Of a stretch of DNA of 64,000 nucleotides, positions 43,536 through 53,147 are shown piece by piece. The DNA is from Bradyrhizobium sp. 141 (GTDB lineage Bacteria; Pseudomonadota; Alphaproteobacteria; Rhizobiales; Xanthobacteraceae). The position numbers and the translations under genes were made by a program. A model generated the notes under the pieces. That model had not been told where the DNA came from, made no database searches, and saw only the letters and a program-made list of their open reading frames with translations. The stretch spans positions 1-64,000 of the forward strand of contig NZ_JADPKR010000082.1 in the NCBI RefSeq assembly GCF_023074055.1. The letters run 5' to 3'. Position 1 is the first letter of the stretch, and each line of letters opens with the position of its first letter.

Positions 43536-46500
43536 GTGCAGACGACGCTGCTCGGATTGGCGATTGCCTTCATCATTGCGCTGCTGGCCGCGCTGATCGG
43601 GCCTTACTACGTCGACTGGAACCAGTTCAGGCCCCAGTTCGAGGCGGAGGCTGGCAAGATCATCGGCGTGCCGGTGCGGGTCGCGGGCGAGCTCGACGCG
43701 CGGCTGTTGCCGGCGCCGACGCTGCGGCTGCGCTCCGTCACCTTCGGCGGCAACAACGATCTCGGCCGCCTCCGCGCCGACAAGCTCGACGTCGAGTTCA
43801 GCCTCAGCTCCCTGATGCGCGGGGAATGGCGCGCCACCGAGCTTTCGGTGGGCGGCATGGCGGTCGATCTCGGCCTCGATGCGAGGGGACGGGTCGATTT
43901 GCCCTCCACCGCGAGCGGCACCTTCAATCTGGCATCCCTCGCCATCGAGCGGCTCAATCTCACCGGCCGCATTGCCCTGCACGATGCCGCCAGCCGCTCG
44001 ACGCTGGAGCTGAACGACATCGCTTTCTCCGGCGACGTCCGCTCGCTCGCCGGCTCGGTGCGCGGCGATGGCAGTTTCACCGCCGCGGGGGTGCGCTATC
44101 CGTTCCGCGTCTCCTCCGGCCCGAGCGCCGACGGCAACGCCACCCGTCTGCACCTCAACATCGATCCCGGCGAGCGCGCCATCCTCGCCGATCTCGAAGG
44201 CGTGCTCGCCTTCGACAACCGCCTGCCGAAATTCGACGGTGCGCTGACGCTGGCCGTGCCGACGGTCAAGAAGGGAGCCGAGGCGGGGCCGACACCATGG
44301 AAGCTCACGACCAAGCTCAAAGCGGACCCGGCTGGCGCGAAGTTCGAGCAGATCGACGCGAGCTTCGGCACTGAAGACTCCGCGCTGAAGCTCGGCGGCG
44401 TCGGCGACCTCAAATGGGGTGCCTCGCCGCTGCTGCGCGCGGTGCTGTCGGCGCGCCAGGTCGATGCCGACAGGCTGACGGCCAAGGGCGATGCCGAGCC
44501 GCTCCGCATCCTGCCGGCGCTGCGCGCAGGGCTCGCCGCAATTCCGCAGGCGCCGATCCCGGCGCAAATCGAGTTCAACTCCGACCAGATCATGCTCGGC
44601 GGCCGTCCGCTGCAGAACATCTCAGCCGAGCTTCAGACCGACGGACGATCCTGGACCTTCCAGCGGCTCGAGCTGCGCGCCCCCGGCATGACGCGGCTCT
44701 CGCTCAACGGGGCGACGCCCGGCGCCGACAGTTTCAGCGGCCGTCTCAGCGTCGAATCGTCCGACCCGGATACGCTGATGGCCTGGCTCCAGGGCCGCAG
44801 CGAGATCAACCGCCGCAGCACGCGGCCGCTGCGCCTTGCCGGCGACGTGACGATCGCCGCCAACCATCTCGCCATCGACAGGCTCAAGGCCGACATCGAA
44901 GGCGGCACTGTGCAAGGCCGCATCGCCTTCGTGCAAACAGGCGCGAGCAAGGGCTCGCGGATCGACGCCGAGCTGAAGGCCGACCGGCTCGACCTCGACG
45001 CCGCCGCAAGCTTCGTGCGCGCGCTGGCGGGACCGCAAGGCGAGTGGCCGGAAGAGGCAAAACTCTCGCTCGATATCGGCCGCGCGATCTCCGCCGGCCA
45101 GGAGCTGCGCCCGTTCGCGGCAAGGCTCGGCTACGGCCCCGCATCGCTGTCGCTGGAGCAGCTGCGCTTCGGCCAGGCCAGCGGCGTGACCACCGAGGCG
45201 AGCGGCAGCTTCGATCGCACCAAGGCCACCGGCAAGCTCGCGCTGAAATCCTCGGCCAATTCGCTGCGCGAGCTCGCCGCGCTGATCGAGCCGTTTGCGC
45301 CCGCGGTGCGCGCGCGCTTCGATGCCATCCCGGCGCTGCCAGGGGCGACCCGCCTCAAGCTCGATCTCAGCCTCGACAAGAATGCCGAGCATGCCGATCG
45401 CAGCAATGCCCGCGCCGTGCTCGAGCTCGACGCGCCGCAGCTCAAGGCGACCGCGACGCTGGCCGCGCAGATGCCGGCAGCCGCCATCGGCGGCATCGAT
45501 CTCGACCGCCTGCGCAGCAGCGACTTCACGCTGGATTCGAAAGTCTCGACGCCGCAGGCCGGCGCACTGCTGGCGCTGCTCGGACTCGATCGCGTGGTGG
45601 CCGCAGGCGAGGGTGCTTCGCAATTCGAGGGCAAGCTGACCGGCGCCTGGCGGCGGCCGTTGCAATTGAATGCAAAGCTCAGCGGCGGCGGTCTGGATGC
45701 CGATGCGCAGGGCAGCGTCGAATTGTCGGAGCCGAAAGGCAGCGTGAATCTGCGCGTGCGCAACGCCAATCTGGCACCGCTGCTCGGAATCAGCCCGACT
45801 GACACATCGGCGCAGAACGTCAGCCTGTCCTCCCGCCTCACGCTGACGGGCAATCGCCTGACCTTCGACGATCTCGACGGCAATGCGGCCGGCTCGCATC
45901 TGCGCGGCCATCTCGCGGTGACGCTGGATCCGGAGAAGAGCGTCGATGGCGAAGTCGGTCTCGATACGCTCGATCTGGCGCCGGCGCTCGCGATGGCGAT
46001 CGGCGCGGCCGGGCACGATACGGGCGAACCGCTGAGCGCAGGGCTCATCACGGGCTGGCGCGGCCGGATCGCCTTCCAGGCGTTGCGCGGGACGTTGCCA
46101 GGCGGCATCGAGCTCCGCCCCTTCGGCGGCACGATCCGCAGCGACGGCCAGTCGCTCGCGTTCGATGCGCTGAAAGGCGGCGTTGGCGGCGGCGAGATGT
46201 CGGCGAGTTTTGACGCGCGCAATGGCGCGGGTGGTCTCGCGTTGAACGCGCGTATCGAGCTCGGCAATGTCGATGCGGCGACGCTGCGCTACCGCGATCT
46301 TGCGCTGCCGAAGGGGCGCGTCTCGGTGCAGATGGCGCTGACCAGCCAGGGCCGCAGCGTCGCGGCCCTCACCGGCGCGCTCGCCGGCAACGGCACGGTG
46401 ACGCTGGACTCCGCGGAAATCAGCGGCCTCAATCCGCGCGCATTCGAGATCGCCATCCGCGCCAGCGACGGCGGCCAGGTCTCCGACGACAACCGCTTGC

Positions 46501-47162
46501 GGCAGCTCGTCGAGCCCGCGCTTGCCGCCGCACCGATCGCGGTGGCCTCGGCGCAAATCCCGTTCACGATCCGCGACGGGCGGCTGCGCGTCGGCGCGAC
46601 GCCGCTCGAGGCGAAGAACGCCCGCGCCATCGTCTCCGGCGGCTACGACATTCCCGCCGACCAGGCCGACATCCGCGCCAGCCTGACGCCGATCATGACC
46701 GGCCTCTCCGGCGCCCCGCCGGAGATCCAGATGTTCGCGGCGGGACCTCCCGACAGGCTGAGCCGCACGATCGATCTTGCTCCGCTGTCCTCGTGGCTTG
46801 CAGTGCGCACGATCGACCGCGAGACGCGCCGGCTCGATGCTATCGAGCGCGGCGAGCCGCCACCGGCGACCGCGGCGCTGCCGACGCTGGTGTCTCCGGA
46901 CGCAGCGCCCGAGCAGGCGCCCGCCAATGTACCGCTGCCGGGCCAGGACCCGCGCCGCGCGCCGTCGAAGTCTAAAGTTGAACCCAGGGCCGCGCCGACG
47001 CCGAAGGCTCCGCAGGCAGCGCCCGCCGCGCCAAGCCCGCCGCTTGCGAGCCAACAGCTCGCACCGCTGCCGCCGCCAATCGACGTGAGGCCGGCCCCGG
47101 GCCCGCCGCCCGCAAAGCCCAGGCCAAAACCGCCGCTGGTGCTGACGCCGCAGAATCCGTGA
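43536..47162 (+). CDS. AsmA family protein
   Basis: This 1208-residue envelope protein has an N-terminal membrane anchor (about 4-24) followed by the AsmA start (PYYVDWNQFRPQFEAEAGKIIG) and a long repetitive beta-rich body (SLDTLDLAP, SLNGATPG, ELRPFGGTIRSDGQSLAFDALKGGVGGGEMSASFDA). It has a Pro/Ala-rich tail (about 1125-1208). AsmA-type proteins bridge the periplasm and move or regulate phospholipid at the outer membrane; the length puts it in the larger group. GTG at 43536 has GAGGGGAG upstream and is preferred to a TTG at 43518. It is the largest gene in the window. Confidence 0.88.
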   Translation: MQTTLLGLAIAFIIALLAALIGPYYVDWNQFRPQFEAEAGKIIGVPVRVAGELDARLLPAPTLRLRSVTFGGNNDLGRLRADKLDVEFSLSSLMRGEWRATELSVGGMAVDLGLDARGRVDLPSTASGTFNLASLAIERLNLTGRIALHDAASRSTLELNDIAFSGDVRSLAGSVRGDGSFTAAGVRYPFRVSSGPSADGNATRLHLNIDPGERAILADLEGVLAFDNRLPKFDGALTLAVPTVKKGAEAGPTPWKLTTKLKADPAGAKFEQIDASFGTEDSALKLGGVGDLKWGASPLLRAVLSARQVDADRLTAKGDAEPLRILPALRAGLAAIPQAPIPAQIEFNSDQIMLGGRPLQNISAELQTDGRSWTFQRLELRAPGMTRLSLNGATPGADSFSGRLSVESSDPDTLMAWLQGRSEINRRSTRPLRLAGDVTIAANHLAIDRLKADIEGGTVQGRIAFVQTGASKGSRIDAELKADRLDLDAAASFVRALAGPQGEWPEEAKLSLDIGRAISAGQELRPFAARLGYGPASLSLEQLRFGQASGVTTEASGSFDRTKATGKLALKSSANSLRELAALIEPFAPAVRARFDAIPALPGATRLKLDLSLDKNAEHADRSNARAVLELDAPQLKATATLAAQMPAAAIGGIDLDRLRSSDFTLDSKVSTPQAGALLALLGLDRVVAAGEGASQFEGKLTGAWRRPLQLNAKLSGGGLDADAQGSVELSEPKGSVNLRVRNANLAPLLGISPTDTSAQNVSLSSRLTLTGNRLTFDDLDGNAAGSHLRGHLAVTLDPEKSVDGEVGLDTLDLAPALAMAIGAAGHDTGEPLSAGLITGWRGRIAFQALRGTLPGGIELRPFGGTIRSDGQSLAFDALKGGVGGGEMSASFDARNGAGGLALNARIELGNVDAATLRYRDLALPKGRVSVQMALTSQGRSVAALTGALAGNGTVTLDSAEISGLNPRAFEIAIRASDGGQVSDDNRLRQLVEPALAAAPIAVASAQIPFTIRDGRLRVGATPLEAKNARAIVSGGYDIPADQADIRASLTPIMTGLSGAPPEIQMFAAGPPDRLSRTIDLAPLSSWLAVRTIDRETRRLDAIERGEPPPATAALPTLVSPDAAPEQAPANVPLPGQDPRRAPSKSKVEPRAAPTPKAPQAAPAAPSPPLASQQLAPLPPPIDVRPAPGPPPAKPRPKPPLVLTPQNP

Positions 47163-47475
47163 GGTGCTTCGTCATGCCCGGGCTTGTCCCGGGCATCCAC
47201 GTTCTTCGTCGTGGGCAAGGCGTGGATGGCCGGGACAAGCCCGGCCATGACGCCGGAGAGGCTTCGGTGCCTCAAGCTTCTCGACACTTGCAGCCCTGCA
47301 CATCGGTAAATCCATTCCCTCGCATTTGAATGAATTTTGCCCGGCAAAACTGATTTGCCGATTTTACTGAATTCTCGCGTTTCATCGCTAGCGTCGGTTT
47401 CCAGAGGAATTCGGCGTCGCGTCAACTGAGGCGCAACGGTTCGCAAAAGAACGACCAAGAACTGGGGTAATCGAG
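47163..47475. other. Interval with palindromic repeat, copy C
   Basis: This 313-base gap between the AsmA and DUF2336 genes contains repeat copy C (47170-47252). The remaining 220 bases have AT-rich patches (about 47320-47370) suitable for a promoter for DUF2336, but no clear -35/-10 pair was assigned. Confidence 0.5.
47170..47252. repeat. Dispersed palindromic repeat, copy C
   Basis: This 83-base element has the same ends as 6957-7042 (CGTCATGCCCGGG at the start and CCCGGCCATGACG at the end) and the inner ATCCACG/CGTGGAT pair. The centre differs. It follows the AsmA stop by 7 bases and may end its transcript. Confidence 0.85.
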
Positions 47476-48600
47476 ATGAACGGGGCGAAATCGCTTCTAC
47501 AGGATCTGGACGACGCGATCGCGCGCGGCACCGACGAAAGCCGGGCGAAGGCGCTGTGGCATGCGACTGACATTCTGATTACCGGCCGCTACAGCGACGA
47601 CGAGATCAGCATGTTCGGCGAGGTCATCGGCCGGCTCGCCGAAGAGATCGAGGTCGCCGCGCGGGCGCAGCTCTCGGAGCTGATGTCGGCATGCGATCAC
47701 GCTCCCCTGAACGTCATCGAAAAGCTCGCCCTCGACGACGAGATCGAGGTCGCCGGTCCCGTGCTGCGCGACTCCAATCGTCTCGACGAGAAGATGCTGA
47801 TCGAGAGCGCCATGACCAAGGGACAGTCGCATCTGCTCGCGATCGCCCAGCGCAAGTCGATCGGCGAGGCCGTGACTGACGTGCTGGTCAAGCGCGGCGA
47901 TCAGGAGGTCGTGACGTCGGTGGCCAGGAACGAGGGCGCGCGCTTCTCGGGCTCTGGCCTGTTGCACATGGTGCGGCGCGCCGAGGGCGATTCGATCCTC
48001 GCCGAGCAGCTTGGCCTGCGCAAGGACGTGCCGCGCCACATCTTTCAGCAGCTGATCTCGAAGGCGTCGGAAGACGTCCGCCGCCGCCTCGAGACCGAGC
48101 GGCCCGAAATGATGGCGCAGATCCAGAGCTCGGTGACCGAGGTCACCGGCGATCTTCAGTCCAAGTTCGGCCCGTCCTCGCGCAGCTATTTCGTCGCCAA
48201 GCGCGTGGTGACGACGCAGCATCGCCAGGGCAACCTCAATCAGGATTCGATCTCGAACTACGCGCGCCAGCATCGCTTCGATGAGGTGCAGATCGGCCTG
48301 TCGCTGCTCTCGTCGCTGCCGGTCGACGTGATCGAGCGCGCGATGATGGACCGCAACCGCGAGATGATTCTGGTGCTGTGCAAGGCGCTCGACTTCTCCT
48401 GGGACACGACCATGTCGTTGTTGTTCCTCGGCGCCAAGGATCATCTGATCACGGCGCGCGAGCTCCACGACAACGAACGCGATTTCGGCCGGCTCAAGAT
48501 CGAGACCTCGCGCAGCGTTCTGAAGTTCTACCAGTCGCGCAAGAATAGCGCGGGTGCCGATTCCGCTACGGGCCGTCAGCCCGAGCTTCAGGTCCACTGA
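47476..48600 (+). CDS. DUF2336 domain protein
   Basis: This 374-residue soluble protein, nearly all helical, matches the DUF2336 family of alphaproteobacteria (LLQDLDDAIARGTDESRAKALWHATDILI; VLKRGDQEVVTSVARNEGARFSGSGL). HEAT-like pairs of helices can be seen. The family has no known enzyme activity; members are found near envelope and motility genes. An ATG with GGGGT upstream begins the gene. A small hypothetical gene follows 28 bases later on the same strand, probably in one transcript. Confidence 0.85.
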   Translation: MNGAKSLLQDLDDAIARGTDESRAKALWHATDILITGRYSDDEISMFGEVIGRLAEEIEVAARAQLSELMSACDHAPLNVIEKLALDDEIEVAGPVLRDSNRLDEKMLIESAMTKGQSHLLAIAQRKSIGEAVTDVLVKRGDQEVVTSVARNEGARFSGSGLLHMVRRAEGDSILAEQLGLRKDVPRHIFQQLISKASEDVRRRLETERPEMMAQIQSSVTEVTGDLQSKFGPSSRSYFVAKRVVTTQHRQGNLNQDSISNYARQHRFDEVQIGLSLLSSLPVDVIERAMMDRNREMILVLCKALDFSWDTTMSLLFLGAKDHLITARELHDNERDFGRLKIETSRSVLKFYQSRKNSAGADSATGRQPELQVH

Positions 48601-48628
48601 GCGGGAATTCGACAGGGGAGTATTTGCA

Positions 48629-48871
48629 ATGTTGCCTCAATTCGGCACCGCCGTTCGCAAGAAGAACCTCAACAGTGCCGTTACCGCCGAGATCGGCGGC
48701 GGAGCACCTGACAAGGCGTCGGTGGACGCGGCCTGGCTCGTGCTGGAAGCCGCAAATGATCTCGGCGACCACGCCGCGATCGAAGCCTGCCGCCGCGTCA
48801 TCGACGCCGAGCTGAACGGCACGGTCGCCGGCGGCCCGGACATCGATCTCGTGCTGGGCTATTTCCGGTAA
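48629..48871 (+). CDS. Hypothetical small protein
   Basis: This 80-residue protein (MLPQFGTAVRKKNLNSAVTAE, WLVLEAANDLGDHAAIEACRRVIDAELNG, ending DIDLVLGYFR) follows DUF2336 with GGGGAG before its ATG. It has no membrane segment, and two short helices are expected. Its close placement suggests a joint role with the DUF2336 protein. I do not recognise the family. Confidence 0.65.
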   Translation: MLPQFGTAVRKKNLNSAVTAEIGGGAPDKASVDAAWLVLEAANDLGDHAAIEACRRVIDAELNGTVAGGPDIDLVLGYFR

Positions 48872-48912
48872 GACTTCGTACCTGGATGGACGCAGCGAAT
48901 CCTGGACCGCTC

Positions 48913-50619
48913 TCAGCAGGAATTGGAGCGCTTGGATCCTGCATCGGGCTGTAGACTGGATCTTGCCGCGCTCAGCGCTGCCGCCAGCTCGTCGATGTGG
49001 TAGGGCTTCGCGAGGATCTGGATGCCCGCTGCGTGGGCGTCGTGGGCTGAGGCTTCGGCATATCCGCTGGTCAATAATACCGGGATGTCGCTTCGCCGTT
49101 TTCTGATCTCGCGTGCGAGCTCGACGCCGTTCATGCCGCCCGGCATCATGATGTCCGAAAAAACAACATCGACCGAGCGGCCATCGGCCAAAGCGCCGAG
49201 AGCCGCGGCAGCGCTGGCGGCGCGCGTGACTTCGAAACCGAGCTGGCCGAGCATCTCGCTGACCAGCGCGGCAACTTCGTCGTCGTCTTCCACCAGCAGG
49301 ACCTGGCCCTGGTTGCTTCTTTTCGGCCGCACCCGGGTGAGATCGATCAGATGTCGCTCGCTGGAAGGAAGATCGTGCGATCGCGGCAAGTACAGCTCGA
49401 TGCTCGTGCCTCGGCCGACCTCCGATCGAATTCGCACGGTGCCGCGGGACTGGGTCGCAAATCCGTGGACCTGCGCGAGCCCGAGCCCCGACCCCTTTCC
49501 CACGTCCTTGGTCGTGAAGAACGGCTCGAACACGCGCGCCAGAATCTCCGGAGACATGCCGACACCGGTGTCGATGACGGACAGCCGGACGTAGTCGCCC
49601 GCGATCTGCTCGCCGTTGAAACCGGGCAGGTTTTCCCCGCGCACAACGATCGTGCCGCCATTGGGCATGGCGTCGCGGGCATTGACGGCCAGATTGAGCA
49701 TGACGAGCTCGAGCTCTCCGGGGTCGACTTCCACCGGCCACAGCGAGTCCGGAAAGTCGAACTCGACGTGAACGTCGCCCCGCAAGCTACGATCGAGCAG
49801 TTCACGCATTCCGCCGATCTGCGCGGCGACGTCGACGGGCTGCGGCCGAAGCTTCTGCCGGCGGGAAAACGCCAGAAGCTGCCTGGTCAGGCTGGCGCCG
49901 CGCTGCGCCGCCTGAATCATCCCCTCCATCAAGCGGCGGCGGCGGTTCGGATCCGTCTGGCGGTCGAGCATGTCGAGGCCGCCGGAAATCACCATCAGCA
50001 GATTGTTGAAATCATGAGCGACACCGCCGGTGAGCTGGCCGATGGCCTCGATTTTCTGGGCCTGGCGAAGCGTCTCCTCGACGCGCGCACGCTCCTCCAT
50101 CTCGAGGCGAAGCTGCGTGTTGGCTTCTTCCAGCTCTCGCGTCCGCTCGACCACCAGCTGTTCGAGCTCCTGCGCGGTCTGCTCGCGTGCCGCGAGCAGC
50201 GCCCGAATCTCGTATTGACGCCGGCGTGCCCGCATCGCGGATTGGATGGCGCTGGTCAGCGTGATCGGCTGAACCGGCCGTTCGAGCAGCGAAACGTTAC
50301 GGAGAAGCTCGACGATGCTGCGTCGCCACGCCACGACGGCCGGTTGCTCTCGATGGCTGGTGAGAACGACGAAAGGGAGGTCGGACCATGGCGGCTGGCG
50401 CTCGATCCATTGTGCCAGCGGCGTCGTGTCTCTCCCGAACAGTCCTTCCTCCGCCAGGAAGACGGTACCCACGCCGGATGTCATCTCGCTGACGAGCTCG
50501 GGCAGGCTTCGGCAGCTGATCGCGTCGAGGTTCGAGTTGCGGAAAAGCTCGGCCGATGCCGCTCCGTCGCGCCCGATCGGAGCAAAGATGAGGACACGAT
50601 GGTCCCGGTCGGCGCTCAT
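48913..50619 (-). CDS. Hybrid histidine kinase with receiver
   Basis: This 568-residue cytoplasmic kinase has an N-terminal pseudo-receiver-like region (about 1-125, lacking a clear phosphate-accepting Asp), a coiled coil (about 135-185), a dimerisation/phosphorylation domain with VAHDFNNLL (about 200), a HATPase domain (N-box LAVNARDAMPNGG, G1 DTGVGMSPE, G2 GKGSGLGLAQVHGF) and a C-terminal receiver (about 440-550) with VEDDDE and VFSDIMMPG. The gene starts 4 bases inside the end of the KaiC-like gene (ATGA), so the two are coupled. It may read the state of the KaiC-like ATPase, as SasA does in cyanobacteria, but it lacks SasA's KaiB-like domain. Confidence 0.87.
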   Translation of the reverse strand: MSADRDHRVLIFAPIGRDGAASAELFRNSNLDAISCRSLPELVSEMTSGVGTVFLAEEGLFGRDTTPLAQWIERQPPWSDLPFVVLTSHREQPAVVAWRRSIVELLRNVSLLERPVQPITLTSAIQSAMRARRRQYEIRALLAAREQTAQELEQLVVERTRELEEANTQLRLEMEERARVEETLRQAQKIEAIGQLTGGVAHDFNNLLMVISGGLDMLDRQTDPNRRRRLMEGMIQAAQRGASLTRQLLAFSRRQKLRPQPVDVAAQIGGMRELLDRSLRGDVHVEFDFPDSLWPVEVDPGELELVMLNLAVNARDAMPNGGTIVVRGENLPGFNGEQIAGDYVRLSVIDTGVGMSPEILARVFEPFFTTKDVGKGSGLGLAQVHGFATQSRGTVRIRSEVGRGTSIELYLPRSHDLPSSERHLIDLTRVRPKRSNQGQVLLVEDDDEVAALVSEMLGQLGFEVTRAASAAAALGALADGRSVDVVFSDIMMPGGMNGVELAREIRKRRSDIPVLLTSGYAEASAHDAHAAGIQILAKPYHIDELAAALSAARSSLQPDAGSKRSNSC

Positions 50620-52130
50620 TCGGCTGATCCTTCCGGGATTTCCATGCCGGTATAATGCGGATTGCCGGAAAAGATGCCGCTGAAGTGCCTGAGTGGGGGA
50701 CCGAGCTTGATGCCCTCGCTGCTGAGGCGAAACTCACGGATGGTATGCTCGTGCTGGCCGCTGCGCTTCTTGACGACCGACAGGGCGCGCCGGACGGTGC
50801 CGCCCACCTCGAAATAGCGCAACATCAGCACCGCGTCGCTCAAATAGCTGATGTCCAGAGGCGTATCCATCGGGCCGACGAGCCCATGTTGAGCGAGGAC
50901 CAGGATGGTCAGCACCCCCTGCTGTCCCAGATAGGTCAACAGCTCGTGCATTTGCAGGACGAGAAACCGTTCGTCCGGCATCGCGCTCAGATAGCCGTTG
51001 AGGCTGTCGATGATGACGACGCGGGCGTTGTCATCATCGACGCTCCGGCGCACGTTGGCGGCGAACTCGCCCGGTGAAAGCTCGGCTGGATCGATCTGTT
51101 GAAACCGGACACTACCGGAGTCGAGGTGTTTTTGCAGGGGCAGACCAAGTGTCCGCGCGCGTGCCTCAACCGTGCCGCGGCCCTCGTCGAAGGCGAAGAA
51201 CACGGCGTGCTCGCCGCGCTCTGCCGCTGCTATCGCGTAGGTCAGCGCAAGCGACGATTTGCCTACGCCGGCCGCACCGATGAAAAGCGCATTGGTGCCG
51301 CGCTCGAGGCCCCCTCCGAGGAGCTGGTCGAGTTCGGCGTTGCCGCTCCGCGTGAACTCTCCGACAAAGGACCTGTGATGTTCGGCCGCCACGAGGCGAG
51401 GGAATATCCGCAGGCCACCCTGCTCGATCATGAAGTCGTGGAAGCCGCCGCGAAACCGAATGCCGCGCATCTTGATGACGCGAAGCCGTCGCCGCTCCGC
51501 GCCGTAGTCGATGGCGAGCTGCTCCAGCATGACCACGCCATGCGCGATGGAATGCAGCTGCAGGTCGTCCTGAGACGATGAAAGGTCGTCAAGCAGGACG
51601 ACCGTGCAGTTGCGGTTGGTGAAGAAATGCTTCAGGGCCAGCACCTGGCGCCTGTAGCGCAGCGGGTTCTGGGCGAGCAGGCGCAATTCTGAGAGGCTGT
51701 CCAGCACGATGCGCGCGGGATTGATCCGCTCGACTTCCTTGAAGATCAGATTGGTGGTTTCGCTCAGCTCCATCTCGGCGGGATGGAAGACCGTCAGCTC
51801 CCGGTCGGGATCGAGCGTCGTCTCCGGCGGGACCAGCTCGAAGATGTCGACGCCGTCGAGCGACCAGCCATGCCGATGCGCGACCAGGTTCAGCTCACGC
51901 CTGGTCTCGGAGAGGGAAATGTAGAGCACGCGTTCGCCGTCACGCACGCCCTGCAGCAGAAACTGAAGCGATATCGTAGTCTTGCCGGTGCCCGGCCGTC
52001 CCTCATAGAGATACATCCGGTTGGCATCCAAGCCGCCGCCCAGAATGTCATCCAAACCGTCGCTACCGGTCGAAACTCTTGGCAAATCTTTGGGGCTGCT
52101 GTCGGAAGCACCCGTGGACGTACCGGTCAT
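50616..52130 (-). CDS. KaiC-like double RecA ATPase
   Basis: This is a 504-residue protein with two RecA/KaiC domains. Domain 1 (about 20-255) has EGRPGTGKTTIS as Walker A. Domain 2 (about 256-490) has GAAGVGKSSLA. The catalytic-glutamate positions read SLSETRRE and FAFDEGRG. At the position of the cyanobacterial KaiC Ser431-Thr432 phosphosites (ISTITD) the sequence is ISYLSD, so the Thr is a Tyr. The C-terminal HTIREFRLSSEGIKLG tail is KaiC-like. Start at 52130 has AAGGGGG upstream. No kaiA or kaiB is adjacent. It probably acts as an ATPase-based regulator with the overlapping kinase. Confidence 0.87.
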   Translation of the reverse strand: MTGTSTGASDSSPKDLPRVSTGSDGLDDILGGGLDANRMYLYEGRPGTGKTTISLQFLLQGVRDGERVLYISLSETRRELNLVAHRHGWSLDGVDIFELVPPETTLDPDRELTVFHPAEMELSETTNLIFKEVERINPARIVLDSLSELRLLAQNPLRYRRQVLALKHFFTNRNCTVVLLDDLSSSQDDLQLHSIAHGVVMLEQLAIDYGAERRRLRVIKMRGIRFRGGFHDFMIEQGGLRIFPRLVAAEHHRSFVGEFTRSGNAELDQLLGGGLERGTNALFIGAAGVGKSSLALTYAIAAAERGEHAVFFAFDEGRGTVEARARTLGLPLQKHLDSGSVRFQQIDPAELSPGEFAANVRRSVDDDNARVVIIDSLNGYLSAMPDERFLVLQMHELLTYLGQQGVLTILVLAQHGLVGPMDTPLDISYLSDAVLMLRYFEVGGTVRRALSVVKKRSGQHEHTIREFRLSSEGIKLGPPLRHFSGIFSGNPHYTGMEIPEGSAE

Positions 52131-52425
52131 TGCACCCCCTTTACGCATTCCAAAAAGAAGGCCCGTCTTGGGCTGAGCTGCCCCCTGGACCGGACAAAGT
52201 CCGTCTATGGAACTCACACACTCGGATTGAGTTCCGTCAGCGCACCCGGCCGGGGCGGGTTGAACGAAGGAGACCGTCGGGGCCGGGAGTGGCAATGGCT
52301 TACCGCACTCGACCCTGCGGATTGCCCGGCTCGTGGCCAATGTTTGAGGATGCGACGTCAGTCGAGCCGTGTCGGTCCAAAATTGGACCAAGCATCCGGA
52401 TCGTTGACCGGCCAATCCGGCGTGT
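52131..52425. other. Interval upstream of KaiC-like gene and barrel remnant
   Basis: In the roughly 295 bases between the KaiC start and the remnant autotransporter, no gene is seen; short frames here are non-coding in composition. The KaiC promoter should be within it. The barrel remnant on the other side has lost its beginning here. Confidence 0.5.
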
Positions 52426-53076
52426 TTGGCGGCCGGATACCGTTTGCTGGCCGGTGTCTACGGCGCGCACAAGTTCGGTGCGGCCTACGTCTCTGGCGCG
52501 GTCTCCTACGGCAATTACGGGACGTCCGCGTTTCGGATCGTGCGCGTCGCGGGCGCCGACACGCTGCGCGCCGATTTCAACGCCCACGACCTCGGTGCGC
52601 GTATCGAAGGCGGCTACCGCATTCCGCTGTGGACCGCGCTCGACCTGACGCCCTATGCGGCGGTTCAGGTGCAGGGCTTCCGCACGCCGTCCTACGGCGA
52701 AACGGCGACCGCGGGTTCGGCGCAGTTCGCGCTCAACTACGACGCAGGCACGGTGACGGCGGTGCGCACCGAGCTCGGCAGCCGGATCGGAAAGTCGTGG
52801 CACGTCCCCGACGGCAGCGTGCTGGACCTGTTCGGCAAAGCGGCATGGGCCCATGACGAGATCAGCGATCCCCGCCTGAAAGTCAGCTTCGTCGGCCTTC
52901 CGGTGGCGAGCTTCGCGGTCAACGGCGCGACGCCGGCCCGTGACCTCGCGCTGGTCACCGCCGGTGCGGAATGGAAGTTCCGTAGCGGGATCTCGGTGAT
53001 GGCGAAGTTCGACGGCGAGTTCGCCGAGCGGTCGACGACTTATGCCGGCACCGCGCGGCTGCGCTACGCCTGGTGA
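52426..53076 (+). pseudogene. Truncated autotransporter beta-barrel (5' lost)
   Basis: This 216-residue open frame encodes only the C-terminal part of an autotransporter barrel: GAHKFGAAYVSGAVSYGNYGTSAFRIV, LGARIEGGYRIP, PYAAVQVQGFRTPSYGE, TELGSRIGKSW, GAEWKFRSG and the final TARLRYAW with an aromatic last residue. It has no signal, no passenger and no convincing start. Full autotransporters in this group are 1000 or more residues. It looks like a decayed remnant, possibly after recombination near 52426. Confidence 0.75.
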
Positions 53077-53147
53077 TCGCGGCGCGGATCGGGCCGCTCT
53101 AAGGGGCTGGGCGGCTCAACTTCTTGCGCGGTGGCGTGCTGTCGCCG

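Noticed and set aside
44622..47054. 810-codon open frame on the minus strand within the AsmA gene
   Set aside because: It is a shadow of the high-GC AsmA coding frame, with no ribosome site and random Arg/Gly/Ala composition.
6957..47252. CRISPR-like reading of the repeated palindromes
   Set aside because: The three copies are scattered over 40 kb, not arrayed with spacers, and their centres vary.
48566..49741. 391-codon minus-strand frame over the histidine kinase 3' half
   Set aside because: Shadow frame; the kinase and receiver motifs are in the other frame.
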